Source: Flavobacterium hercynium
Lineage (GTDB): Bacteria; Bacteroidota; Bacteroidia; Flavobacteriales; Flavobacteriaceae
Direction of reading: 5' to 3'
Length of the DNA: 64,000 bases
NCBI RefSeq assembly: GCF_002217285.1
Contig: NZ_MUGW01000016.1
Coordinates: forward strand, 1 to 64,000
Each line of letters opens with the position of its first letter. Position 1 is the first letter of the stretch. The notes under the pieces were generated by a model. The model worked only from the letters and a program-made list of their open reading frames with translations, was not told the DNA's origin and ran no database searches. Positions 52,021 through 59,739 of this stretch are shown here, piece by piece. The translations under genes were made by a program, and so were the position numbers.

Positions 52021-53013
52021 TTAAATCATTAAATTTTTTAATTTATTTAATGCCTCTAACCCTTTACCAGAAAACAAACTTTCTCTTGCTTGCTCGAATC
52101 CTTCTAGTGGAGTACATTTTGTTACAGTCGAAATTGCCATTGCTGCGTTGGCGCAAACTACATTGTTCTGAGCTTCGTTTCCTTTTCCGGATAAAATATT
52201 GATGAACATATCTGCAGATTCTTCGATGGTTTTTCCACCTTCGATATCACTTTGCGCTAAAAGCGAAACGCCAAAGTCTTCCGGTTTTAGCATGCCTTCC
52301 ATATTGCTTGTGATAATTTTCGTTGGACTTGTTAATGAAATTTCATCATATCCGTCAAGCGAATGTAAAATCGTGAAGTTGATATCTGTATTTTGATACA
52401 AGTAGGCATACATTCTGGCTAGTTCTAAATTGAAAACGCCAACCAATTGATTTTGTGGGAAAGACGGATTTACCATTGGTCCCAACATATTAAAGAATGT
52501 TTTTATCACTAACTCTTTTCTAATCGCACCTACGTTTTTCATCGCAGGATGGAATAAAGGTGCGTGTAAAATACAGATTCCAGCCTTATCAATACATTTT
52601 TCTAAAAATGAATTATCATTACTGAATTTAATACCCATTTTTTCCATGACATTGCTGGATCCTGAAATAGAGGAAACACCGTAATTTCCGTGTTTAGCAA
52701 CTTTTATTCCAGCACCCGCTGAGATAAAAGAAGCTAAGGTTGAAATATTGAAAGTATCTTTTCCGTCACCACCTGTTCCACATAAATCGATGGTATTGTA
52801 CGCTGATAAATCAACACGAATACACATTTCCAGTAGAGCTTCACGAAATCCGGAAAGTTCATCGATTGTAATGCTTCGCATCATAAATACGGTCAAAAAT
52901 GCTGAAATCTGACTTGGATTATAACTTCCGATCGAAATGTTTATCAATACGTCTTTCGCTTCTTCTTTTGAAAGTACTTCGTGATTGATTAATTTATTTA
53001 ATATATTTTTCAT
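52021..53013 (-). CDS. trpD: Anthranilate phosphoribosyltransferase
   Basis: 330 residues. The PRPP-binding loop is LCGTGGDGKDTFNIST, followed by the conserved AKHGNYGVSSISGSSNVMEKMG and FHPAMKNVGAIRKELVIKTFFNMLGPMVNP. Transfers phosphoribosyl from PRPP to anthranilate. Not fused to TrpG. Confidence 0.98.
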   Translation of the reverse strand: MKNILNKLINHEVLSKEEAKDVLINISIGSYNPSQISAFLTVFMMRSITIDELSGFREALLEMCIRVDLSAYNTIDLCGTGGDGKDTFNISTLASFISAGAGIKVAKHGNYGVSSISGSSNVMEKMGIKFSNDNSFLEKCIDKAGICILHAPLFHPAMKNVGAIRKELVIKTFFNMLGPMVNPSFPQNQLVGVFNLELARMYAYLYQNTDINFTILHSLDGYDEISLTSPTKIITSNMEGMLKPEDFGVSLLAQSDIEGGKTIEESADMFINILSGKGNEAQNNVVCANAAMAISTVTKCTPLEGFEQARESLFSGKGLEALNKLKNLMI

Positions 53014-53023
53014 TCTCTTGTAT

Positions 53024-53177
53024 TAGTCTTAAAGTCATAAAGTCGAAAGTCTTCTTGTTTGTGACGTTATTTATTTTTCAATCTTATTTTTTTAGTTTTA
53101 AAAGTGATAGTGATATTTGCTAAAGTCTTTTCTACGAATTTCACTTTATGACTTTCGACATTTGACTTTATGACTTA
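53024..53177. repeat. Inverted word repeat AAGTCATAAAGTCGAAAGTC between trpG and trpD
   Basis: About 28 bases at 53024-53051 (TAAAGTCATAAAGTCGAAAGTC) reappear as the complement at 53151-53177 (GACTTTCGACATTTGACTTTATGACTTA), 100 bases apart. An ~28-bp stem with a large loop could form in the mRNA. No ORF in the gap. Confidence 0.7.
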
Positions 53178-53181
53178 ACTA

Positions 53182-53748
53182 CTAACTCTTAACCCAATTC
53201 TCTAAAATTCTTTTCCCTTTTGGTGTTAAAACACTTTCCGGGTGAAACTGAACGCCTCGAACATCAAAAGTTTTGTGTCTTAGCGACATAATTTGTCCGT
53301 TTTCATCTATTGAAGTAGCTTCAAGAACGTCAGGTAAATTGCTGTCCACAACCCAAGAGTGGTATCTTCCTACTTCGAATTCGTTTCCTAAGCCTTCAAA
53401 TAAAATTTCGTCTGAAACTACCGTTTTTACATTGGTGGCAACACCATGATACACTTTGTCAAGATTCGAAAGTGTTCCTCCAAAAACTTCTCCGATTGCT
53501 TGTTGTCCTAAGCAAACACCTAAGATGCTTTTTGTTGGAGCATATTTTGCGATTACTGCTTTAAGTAAACCCGCTTCGTCAGGAATTCCAGGGCCTGGCG
53601 AAAGTAATATTTTATCGAAAGAAGCGATTTCATCAATTTCGAACTCATCGTTTCTGTAGACTGTTACCTCACAATTTAAATCTTCTAGGTAGTGAACTAA
53701 ATTGTAAGTGAAACTATCGTAATTGTCTATAACTAATATTTTTTTCAT
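53182..53748 (-). CDS. trpG: Anthranilate synthase glutamine amidotransferase subunit
   Basis: 188 residues. Class I amidotransferase triad: C79 (GVCLGQQAIGE), H169 and E171 (VQFHPESVLTP). Oxyanion-loop LLSPGPGIP. Supplies ammonia to TrpE; may also serve PabB, as one TrpG/PabA is often shared. Position in the trp operon favours trpG. Confidence 0.97.
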   Translation of the reverse strand: MKKILVIDNYDSFTYNLVHYLEDLNCEVTVYRNDEFEIDEIASFDKILLSPGPGIPDEAGLLKAVIAKYAPTKSILGVCLGQQAIGEVFGGTLSNLDKVYHGVATNVKTVVSDEILFEGLGNEFEVGRYHSWVVDSNLPDVLEATSIDENGQIMSLRHKTFDVRGVQFHPESVLTPKGKRILENWVKS

Positions 53749-53827
53749 TTTTTATTTTATTGAAAAATTGAATGATTTAATAATTGAAAGATTTGACTGA
53801 TTTTTAAATCTTTCCATCTTTTAATTT

Positions 53828-55228
53828 TTAAATTTTCTCTGCCATTTCCAGTGCTGTGTTCAATGCTCTAAGTTTGTTGTATACTTCCTGCATTTCGCTT
53901 TCTTCATCAGAGCTTGCTACAATTCCGGCTCCTGCCTGGCAGTGTAATTGGTGATTTTTACTAAGGAAAGTTCGAATCATAATTGCATGGTTAAAGTTAC
54001 CTTCAAAATCCATAAAACCAATGGCGCCTCCGTAGAAATTACGATTTGTTTTTTCGTAATCTTCAATTAGTTGCATAGCTCTGTGTTTTGGAGCTCCGCT
54101 TAAGGTTCCGGCTGGAAAAGTATCTGCAACTACCTGCATTGTTGTGGCTTTTTCATGCAAATGTCCTGTTACTTTAGAAACCAGGTGAATCACGTGCGAA
54201 AAGAACTGAACTTCTCTGTATTTTTCTACCTGAACATCATGACCATTTCTACTTAAATCATTTCTAGCCAAATCGACTAACATGACATGTTCACTGTTTT
54301 CTTTTTTATCTTCAGAAAGTTCTTTGGCTAAAAGAGCATCTTGTTCATCATTTCCGGTTCTTTTGAATGTTCCTGCAATAGGATGAATTTCGGCTTTTCT
54401 GTTTTTTACAATAATTTGAGCTTCTGGTGAAGAACCAAAAATTTTGAAATCTCCATAATCGAAAAAGAATAGGTAAGGAGAGGGGTTGATACTGCGTAAA
54501 GCACGGTAAACATTAAATTCATCACCTTTGAAACCTTGTGTAAAACGACGTGATAATACCAATTGAAATACATCACCACGGAAACAATTCTTTTTTGCCA
54601 ATGCGACATTATGTTTGAATTCTTCGTCGGTTAGATTCGAGAAGCCTTCTCCTTCTTTACTGAATTTATAAGAAGCAATATTTCTGGATTGCAATAATTG
54701 TTCGATTTCTGCAATATTGTTTCTTCCGTCTACGCTATGGCAAAAAATGTAAGCTTCATTTTTGAAGTGATTGATAGCAATGATGTTTTGATACACAGCA
54801 TAAAATACATCGGGAATAGAAGTTGCATCGTCTTTTTTTGCAATAGAAACTTTCTCGAAATAACGAACGGCATCGTAAGAAATGTAACCGAACAAACCAT
54901 TGTTTATAAACTTAAAATCGTTTTTCTCAGACTTAAACTGATTCGAAAATTCCTGAATTACTTCTGGAATATTAGTTGAAGCGCTGATTGCAATTTGCTC
55001 TGCTGATCCGTCAGGAAACGTTTTCGAAATGGTTTCATTTTCGATCTTGATCGTTGCAATTGGATTACAGCAGATGTAAGAGAAACTGTTGTCATTTCCA
55101 TGATAATCACTACTTTCTAATAATAAACTATTCGGAAATTTATCTCTGATTTTAAAATAGATACTTACCGGTGTAATCGTATCGGCAAGAATTTGTTTGT
55201 AATGTGTGTTGAGTATAAAAGGTTTCAA
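53828..55228 (-). CDS. trpE: Anthranilate synthase component I
   Basis: 466 residues. The tryptophan feedback-binding motif LLESS (36-40) is intact, so allosteric inhibition is expected. The catalytic half shows GDVFQLVLSRRF, IHPIAGTFKRTGN, ELSEDKKENSEHVMLVDLARNDL, FPAGTLSGAPKHRAMQLI and GGAIGFMDF. Converts chorismate and ammonia to anthranilate. First structural gene of the operon, preceded by the leader attenuator. Confidence 0.98.
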   Translation of the reverse strand: MKPFILNTHYKQILADTITPVSIYFKIRDKFPNSLLLESSDYHGNDNSFSYICCNPIATIKIENETISKTFPDGSAEQIAISASTNIPEVIQEFSNQFKSEKNDFKFINNGLFGYISYDAVRYFEKVSIAKKDDATSIPDVFYAVYQNIIAINHFKNEAYIFCHSVDGRNNIAEIEQLLQSRNIASYKFSKEGEGFSNLTDEEFKHNVALAKKNCFRGDVFQLVLSRRFTQGFKGDEFNVYRALRSINPSPYLFFFDYGDFKIFGSSPEAQIIVKNRKAEIHPIAGTFKRTGNDEQDALLAKELSEDKKENSEHVMLVDLARNDLSRNGHDVQVEKYREVQFFSHVIHLVSKVTGHLHEKATTMQVVADTFPAGTLSGAPKHRAMQLIEDYEKTNRNFYGGAIGFMDFEGNFNHAIMIRTFLSKNHQLHCQAGAGIVASSDEESEMQEVYNKLRALNTALEMAEKI

Positions 55229-55276
55229 AATATTCGTTTTTTAATTTTTAATATATTTTTTGCTTAAGTTTTGACC

Positions 55277-55310
55277 AAAAAAAAAGGCTTGTCGTGATGA
55301 CAAGCCTTTT
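55277..55310 (-). terminator. Attenuator terminator in the trp leader
   Basis: On the minus strand a perfect 12-bp stem (55299-55310 with 55282-55293, 5-base loop 55294-55298) is followed by nine T residues to 55277. It lies between the leader peptide and trpE. Confidence 0.92.
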
Positions 55311-55353
55311 ATATTTATAGTTTTACAATACCATAGGAAGCTTTGTTCACGAC
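55291..55353 (-). promoter_or_regulatory. trp antiterminator pairing
   Basis: On the minus strand GTCGTGA (55353-55347, including the leader stop codon) is the perfect complement of TCACGAC (55297-55291) in the terminator loop and right arm. Pairing continues with 55346-55343 to 55300-55303 and 55341-55338 to 55304-55307 (one G-U, small bulges), about 15 pairs. It is mutually exclusive with the terminator stem. Confidence 0.8.
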
Positions 55354-55403
55354 GTTTGACGTAAATTCTTCCACCACCAGATATTGTTTAATAATGTTTT
55401 CAT
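55347..55403 (-). CDS. trpL: trp operon leader peptide
   Basis: 18 codons: MKTLLNNIWWWKNLRQTS, stop TGA at 55347-55349. Three consecutive TGG codons at positions 9-11. It starts ~18 bases after a -7 element and ends where the antiterminator strand begins. When charged tRNA-Trp is scarce the ribosome stalls on the TGG run, leaving 55338-55353 free to pair and open the terminator; when tryptophan is plentiful the ribosome reaches the TGA, masks this strand and transcription stops. Too short for standard gene finders. The reading is seen directly; regulation is inferred from the classical model. Confidence 0.9.
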   Translation of the reverse strand: MKTLLNNIWWWKNLRQTS

Positions 55404-55420
55404 ATTGTATTTTGATTTCA

Positions 55421-55428
55421 CAAATATA
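55421..55428 (-). promoter_or_regulatory. Promoter -7 element (TATATTTG) of the trp operon
   Basis: Exact TAnnTTTG match, 17 bases before the leader ATG. No exact -33 TTG; the upstream region is A/T-rich. Confidence 0.65.
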
Positions 55429-55525
55429 TAAATGTAATTTGAATAAAAGGATATAAAAAATAAAAAAAAACGTTTCGAAAAAGAGAAATTTGTTAAATTT
55501 TAAAATTAAAACGGCTGTCAAGCCC

Positions 55526-56803
55526 TTAGTTTCCAATAGCAATTGTATTGTTTACATTCATTCTAAAATCTGGATTCGTTTTAATGTTTGGTAATGCAAA
55601 CAATTCTGTGTTTTTGTATTTTGTATATTCTATATTATTTCCATTGTTAAAATAATTCTGAATTGTAGTATTCATGCTTGATGATTCGCTTGTGATTCCG
55701 TCACTACAATTATTTACGATTAAATTTTTAAAAGTAAATTTTGATAAGTTGGCATCATTTACTTCAATATTTCCTTCGATTATAACAAATGGACTAAAGC
55801 CTGACACAACACTATTTGTTAAGCTAAAGAATGTATTTTCTCTAACATGTACTGATTCTCTAACAAGACCTTGATTATTTTCTTCCAAATTAACTAATGC
55901 AATGTTACTTGCTGTTATATTGGTCATTTTTTTAGTCATATCTGTGTTTTGAATTTTATCATAAGAATCAACTTCAAAGCATCTTGATCCTGAAACATCT
56001 GATGAAAAAGGATGACGAATAGCAATACTATTGCTTATGTTGATTTGTGCTCCCTGTGTGAAGTCAAAATCATCATCTGTGGTTCTAAATGAAATTAGGT
56101 TACTCAAATTCAAATCCCCTCCATAACACTCAAAAGAGTCATCATTTGAAAAACTAACTTGAATATTACTCAGAATTGTTTTTCTTCCAACAGCAGCAAG
56201 CGACAAACCGTTAAGTTCTTTTGCAGCACTTAATTTTCTACCTGCAAATTCGATACGTACATATTTTAAAATTCCGGAATTATCTTCGGCATCCTGACCA
56301 CCATAATGATTTAGTAGTGGATCAAAATCAAAAGGTAAAATTTGAACACCGCCAAGTGCATTTATAGGCGCTTTTCCAAGAACAACAATTCCTCCCCAGT
56401 CTCCCGGTTTTCTGTTTAAGATATCTTTATTTGATGTAAAAACAATAGGATCTGTTTCTAATCCTTCTGCCATTATTTTTGAGCCATTTGTTATTACTAA
56501 TGTTCCGCAGGTTTTGTCGTCTCCACGAATTACAGTTCCCGGTTCTATAGTTAAAGTGGCATTATTTGTTACATATACAACTCCAACCAATTGGTAAACA
56601 AAGCGTTTGTATAATTTAGTGTCTTTGTTAATTGTTCCTGCAATTATATTGGTTGCTTCGCTATATTCTATGTTGGCAGGCTTAAAATTGGTCCAGTTGT
56701 TCAGCCAGTTGTTAGTGCCGGTAATTCCTTTTTTTGGGGGTTGTGCGTGAAGTAAAAATGAGCTTAAAAGACAAAGAAGTGCAATACGTAAATTTGTTTT
56801 CAT
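55526..56803 (-). CDS. Exported parallel beta-helix protein
   Basis: 425 residues. Signal peptide MKTNLRIALLCLLSSFLLHAQ. The rest shows right-handed beta-helix coils: YVTNNATLTIEPGTVIRGDDKTCGTLVITNGSKIMAEG, GDWGGIVVLGKAP, GILKYVRIEFAGR, DDSFECYGGDLNLSNLISFRTTDDDFDF. No T9SS C-terminal domain and no lyase active site is evident. Probably periplasmic or surface; polysaccharide binding is a guess. It has its own -7 element. It runs into the trp leader region with no separate terminator before the trp promoter. Confidence 0.85.
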   Translation of the reverse strand: MKTNLRIALLCLLSSFLLHAQPPKKGITGTNNWLNNWTNFKPANIEYSEATNIIAGTINKDTKLYKRFVYQLVGVVYVTNNATLTIEPGTVIRGDDKTCGTLVITNGSKIMAEGLETDPIVFTSNKDILNRKPGDWGGIVVLGKAPINALGGVQILPFDFDPLLNHYGGQDAEDNSGILKYVRIEFAGRKLSAAKELNGLSLAAVGRKTILSNIQVSFSNDDSFECYGGDLNLSNLISFRTTDDDFDFTQGAQINISNSIAIRHPFSSDVSGSRCFEVDSYDKIQNTDMTKKMTNITASNIALVNLEENNQGLVRESVHVRENTFFSLTNSVVSGFSPFVIIEGNIEVNDANLSKFTFKNLIVNNCSDGITSESSSMNTTIQNYFNNGNNIEYTKYKNTELFALPNIKTNPDFRMNVNNTIAIGN

Positions 56804-56844
56804 AACTATAATTTTGATTTCTAGTTTTTGATTTTTTTATGCTC

Positions 56845-56852
56845 CAAAATTA
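56845..56852 (-). promoter_or_regulatory. Promoter -7 element (TAATTTTG) of the beta-helix gene
   Basis: Exact TAnnTTTG, with TTTG 16 bases upstream: close to the Bacteroidota -33/-7 spacing. Confidence 0.6.
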
Positions 56853-56948
56853 GAAGCACAATGTTAACCAAAGTCCGGAATGTTGTTACGAAAGTGTTAT
56901 CTGAATGTTATGTATGTTATCTTTATGAGAATTAAATAAAAAAAAATA

Positions 56949-56979
56949 AAACCCCAACAGCACTGGTCTGTTGGGGTTT
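56949..56979 (-). terminator. Terminator of the MarR/nitroreductase/YceI operon
   Basis: Perfect 12-bp GC-rich stem (56949-56960 with 56968-56979), 7-base loop; on the minus strand a T-rich tract follows. Lies 30 bases past the yceI stop. Confidence 0.9.
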
Positions 56980-57009
56980 CTCTATTAAGAATTAGTAAGT
57001 CTTAAAGAA

Positions 57010-57576
57010 TTAGAATTTTAAAGCTACAGCTAATTCAAATTCATCATTGATAGTTTTGTCTCCTAAGTTTTCGAAGAAGTTACCAGAGTTGTATTTGATA
57101 TCGTATTTAGTTCTGTCAACTTTGAAAGCAGTTGTAGCAGTGTTTCCAGCTACAGTGATATCAAAAGTTACTGGTTTAGTGATTCCTTTGATAGTTAAAT
57201 CAGCAGTTACAGTATATACGTCAGTTGCTTTAGCACCAATAGTTTTGAAAACTAATTTTGCAGTTGGGAATTTATCAGTTCCAAAGAAATCGTCAGCTTT
57301 TAAGTGACCATTCAATTTTCCTTGGTATTCTCCAGTTAAATCAGTAGCAGTTAATGAAGTCATATCAACAGTGAAGCTACCACCAGTTAATTTTTTTCCT
57401 TTGAAAACTAATGCTCCGTCTTTGAAGTTTACAGTTCCTGAGTGCTCACCAGTTACTTTTTTTCCTACCCATTTGATAGTACTTGTTTTAACGTCGATTT
57501 TTTTAGTTTGTGCGTTTACTGAAATTCCAGCTACTGCTACGAATAATGCTATTGCAATTGTTTTTAAATTTTTCAT
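57010..57576 (-). CDS. YceI-family periplasmic lipid-binding protein
   Basis: 188 residues. Signal peptide ending NAQ (about 1-23). Lipocalin-like YceI barrel: STIKWVGKKVTGEHSGTVNFKDGALVF, LNGHLKADDFFGTDKFPTAKLVF, LTIKGITKPVTFDITV and a final FELAVALKF. Relatives bind isoprenoids such as polyprenyl quinones in the periplasm. It is third in the MarR-nitroreductase-YceI operon (32-nt gap), suggesting a redox or quinone theme. Confidence 0.95.
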   Translation of the reverse strand: MKNLKTIAIALFVAVAGISVNAQTKKIDVKTSTIKWVGKKVTGEHSGTVNFKDGALVFKGKKLTGGSFTVDMTSLTATDLTGEYQGKLNGHLKADDFFGTDKFPTAKLVFKTIGAKATDVYTVTADLTIKGITKPVTFDITVAGNTATTAFKVDRTKYDIKYNSGNFFENLGDKTINDEFELAVALKF

Positions 57577-57608
57577 GTTGTAAAATTGATTTTAAAATTA
57601 ATATTTAG

Positions 57609-58241
57609 TTATAGTGTGATAAATAATTCTTCTTGAGATTTTCTAACTTTTTTGTAATGCTGAGAGTCATCTGCATCATGTCTGTATCCAACAGCTGCAA
57701 TAACAGCTGCGCTTAATCCTAATTTGTCAAAACCTAAGATTTCGTTGAAAGCAGCAGCATTAAAACCTTCCATAGGAGTTGCGTCGATTTTTAATTCAGC
57801 AGCAGCACTTAATAAGTTACCTAATGCAATGTAAGTTTGTTTTGCAGACCATGTATTTTTTGCGTCAGCAGTTAAGTTTGTAACTACATTTTTCATCATA
57901 TCGCTAAATCCTGCAAGTGCATCAGTTGGTACACCTCTTGTTTCGCTAATGTTGGTAATGTATTGATCTACAGATTCTGTTCCAAGATTTGCATCAGCTG
58001 CAAAAACAAATAGGTGAGAAGCATCTGTGATTTGAGTTTGCCCGTAACCAACAGCTTTTAATTGCTCTCTTAATTCCGGATTTTCAACAATAACAACTTT
58101 ATAAGGTTGTAATCCATAAGATGAAGCGCTCAATCTAATAGCTTCTTTTAATGTTTGTAAATCATTTTCAGAGATTTTTTTTGATGCATCATATTGTTTT
58201 GTTGCATATCTCCAATTTAGATTATTTAGTAATGTGCTCAT
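57609..58241 (-). CDS. NAD(P)H-dependent nitroreductase-family oxidoreductase
   Basis: 210 residues of the NfsB/nitroreductase type, FMN-binding: NWRYATKQYDASKKISENDLQTLKEAIRLSASSYGLQPYKVVIV at the start, AKQTYIALGNLLSAAAELKIDATPMEGF and AVIAAVGYRHDADDSQHYKKVRKS at the end. Reduces quinones or nitro compounds. It lies 3 nt downstream of the MarR gene, so both are controlled by the promoter with two palindromic operators. Confidence 0.95.
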   Translation of the reverse strand: MSTLLNNLNWRYATKQYDASKKISENDLQTLKEAIRLSASSYGLQPYKVVIVENPELREQLKAVGYGQTQITDASHLFVFAADANLGTESVDQYITNISETRGVPTDALAGFSDMMKNVVTNLTADAKNTWSAKQTYIALGNLLSAAAELKIDATPMEGFNAAAFNEILGFDKLGLSAAVIAAVGYRHDADDSQHYKKVRKSQEELFITL

Positions 58242-58244
58242 TTT

Positions 58245-58709
58245 TTAATTTTGTTTTGTGGTTCTATATTTTTCTAATAGTGTATTTAGTAATTCTAATT
58301 CTTGCGAACTTATATTTTTAGCAAATAAACGCTCATGCTCATCTACTTTAGGATCCAGTTCTTTTAGCAGGTCTAATCCTTTTTGAGTAATTAGAACCTC
58401 TATTTTACGTCGATTATCCGGACAGACATTCCTTGTAACAAATTCTTTCAGTAAAAGTTTATCTACTAATCGTGTAGTGTTACTCGTTTTTGCCAACATA
58501 CGTTCCTGAATAACGCACATGTTAGCAGGTTTGCCTTTTTGTCCTCTTAAAATACGCAGTACATTATATTGCTCTCCGGATAAATCATGAGGTTTCATAA
58601 CTTCATTGAAATTTTCCTGAATTACATTCTGTGTGTACATGATGTTCAGAATAACCTTTTTCTCATTATCCATCTTAACTGTACTTTTAATAACCTCTTC
58701 AATTGTCAT
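58245..58709 (-). CDS. MarR-family transcriptional regulator
   Basis: 154 residues. Winged-helix domain: LSGEQYNVLRILRGQKGKPANMCVIQERMLAKTSNTTRLVDKLLLKEFVTRNVCPDNRRKIEVLITQKGLDLL. C54-type cysteines (MCVIQE, NVCPDNR) could make it redox- or electrophile-responsive, as in OhrR/quinone-sensing MarR proteins. First gene of the operon. Two palindromes in its promoter are the likely operators. Confidence 0.95.
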   Translation of the reverse strand: MTIEEVIKSTVKMDNEKKVILNIMYTQNVIQENFNEVMKPHDLSGEQYNVLRILRGQKGKPANMCVIQERMLAKTSNTTRLVDKLLLKEFVTRNVCPDNRRKIEVLITQKGLDLLKELDPKVDEHERLFAKNISSQELELLNTLLEKYRTTKQN

Positions 58710-58724
58710 AGTAGTAAGTGTATA

Positions 58725-58740
58725 ATTTGTATATACAAAT
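58725..58740. promoter_or_regulatory. MarR operator palindrome 1
   Basis: Perfect 16-bp palindrome ATTTGTATATACAAAT, 16 bases upstream of the regulator start. It overlaps the -7 element and the expected transcription start. Confidence 0.8.
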
Positions 58741-58743
58741 GTA
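58736..58743 (-). promoter_or_regulatory. Promoter -7 element (TACATTTG) of the MarR operon
   Basis: Exact TAnnTTTG overlapping operator palindrome 1, consistent with direct repression. Confidence 0.6.
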
Positions 58744-58756
58744 TATCATTTAATAG

Positions 58757-58768
58757 TTGTATATACAA
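58757..58768. promoter_or_regulatory. MarR operator palindrome 2
   Basis: Perfect 12-bp palindrome TTGTATATACAA, the same core as palindrome 1, centred 30 bases further upstream (about three helical turns), near the -33 region. Confidence 0.75.
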
Positions 58769-58885
58769 ATGTCATGTTAAAAATTTGTTAATTAGATCTG
58801 TTTTATGTTTAAGTTGTTGGTTTTTAGGTTTTTAATGATGGTAAAGGTAAGGTTTATTCTTTTCTGTAAAAAAAAAATATAATAA

Positions 58886-58919
58886 AAAAAGCCCTCTTTA
58901 CCTTGAAAGAGAGCTTTTT
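58886..58919 (-). terminator. Terminator of the glycerol operon
   Basis: Stem AAAAAGC-CTCTTT/AAAGAG-GCTTTTT with one C/A mismatch, A- and T-run flanks, 29 bases past the last gene. Confidence 0.8.
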
Positions 58920-58947
58920 ATGTAAGATGTAAAATTGTATTCCTGGC

Positions 58948-59718
58948 TTAAAATAATGAAACTCCTACTTGTAAGCGAGTGTGTTTTTCAGCCGGATTAA
59001 ACATTAAACCTGCAAAAACAGGTAATTTGTGGTTTAAAACTGTGACATTTTTAGTAGCCTTAATTCCTGCATTTACAACATTGAAGTTTTTAGTTGGATC
59101 TTGGCTGTATAGATTTGATTTTCCATTAAGAGAGAAACCAGCACCTACGTAAGCATCTAATACAATTTGATTATTGCTAATCATCGGATAGCTTAACTCA
59201 ACATAAGTTGAATATCTGCTTTTTTTAGTTAAATCAGCTTGTAATTCGCGGTCATTACCATAAAGAATCACATCTGCTTCAACACGCAAAGGAAATGCTT
59301 CAGGAAATCTATAAGAAGTTCTTAAGTCAATAAGATGCGTTGTTGTGTTCTTACCGTAATTAAAAACTTGTGGTTTTGCAACATTCGTACTGTTGAATAA
59401 ATCCCAAAGACCAATAGTAAGTCCTTTGTGTTTGTATTGAATGTAGTAATCAACCTCTTTGTATTTACCATCCAATCCGTTACCGCCCCAAACACCAATT
59501 GTGAAATTTTGTTTTTTGTCAAGAGCATAGTGAATATCAGCTGTTGCTGTTGCACTAGGGCTAATAATTAAGCCTCTCCATAGATGGCTCGTTGCTAGAC
59601 CAACATTGAAATCCAGTCGGTTTGGTTCATCATTCATCATGCCGTCAGACGATAAATCTTGAGCATAAGAAGCCAGTCCTATGATTGTCATCATAGAAGA
59701 AATAAGAAACTTTTTCAT
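58948..59718 (-). CDS. Outer-membrane beta-barrel protein of the glycerol operon
   Basis: 256 residues. Signal peptide MKKFLISSMMTIIGLASYAQ. The mature part alternates short amphipathic strands (LDFNVGLATSHLWRGLII, FTIGVWGGNGLDG, YYIQYKHKGLTIGLWDLF, RLQVGVSLF) and ends in phenylalanine, as expected of an outer-membrane barrel. No family name recognised. It follows glpF by 21 nt and precedes the operon terminator, so it may be an outer-membrane pore for glycerol or glycerol phosphodiesters. That role is inferred from position. Confidence 0.82.
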   Translation of the reverse strand: MKKFLISSMMTIIGLASYAQDLSSDGMMNDEPNRLDFNVGLATSHLWRGLIISPSATATADIHYALDKKQNFTIGVWGGNGLDGKYKEVDYYIQYKHKGLTIGLWDLFNSTNVAKPQVFNYGKNTTTHLIDLRTSYRFPEAFPLRVEADVILYGNDRELQADLTKKSRYSTYVELSYPMISNNQIVLDAYVGAGFSLNGKSNLYSQDPTKNFNVVNAGIKATKNVTVLNHKLPVFAGLMFNPAEKHTRLQVGVSLF

Positions 59719-59739
59719 AAAATTTGGGTTAAGTATTAA

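Noticed and set aside
55315-55542. 75-codon minus-strand ORF across the trp leader
   Set aside because: Low-complexity Phe/Leu/Ile-rich translation of AT-rich DNA, overlapping the leader peptide in another frame; the WWW leader ORF with attenuator structure explains the region better.
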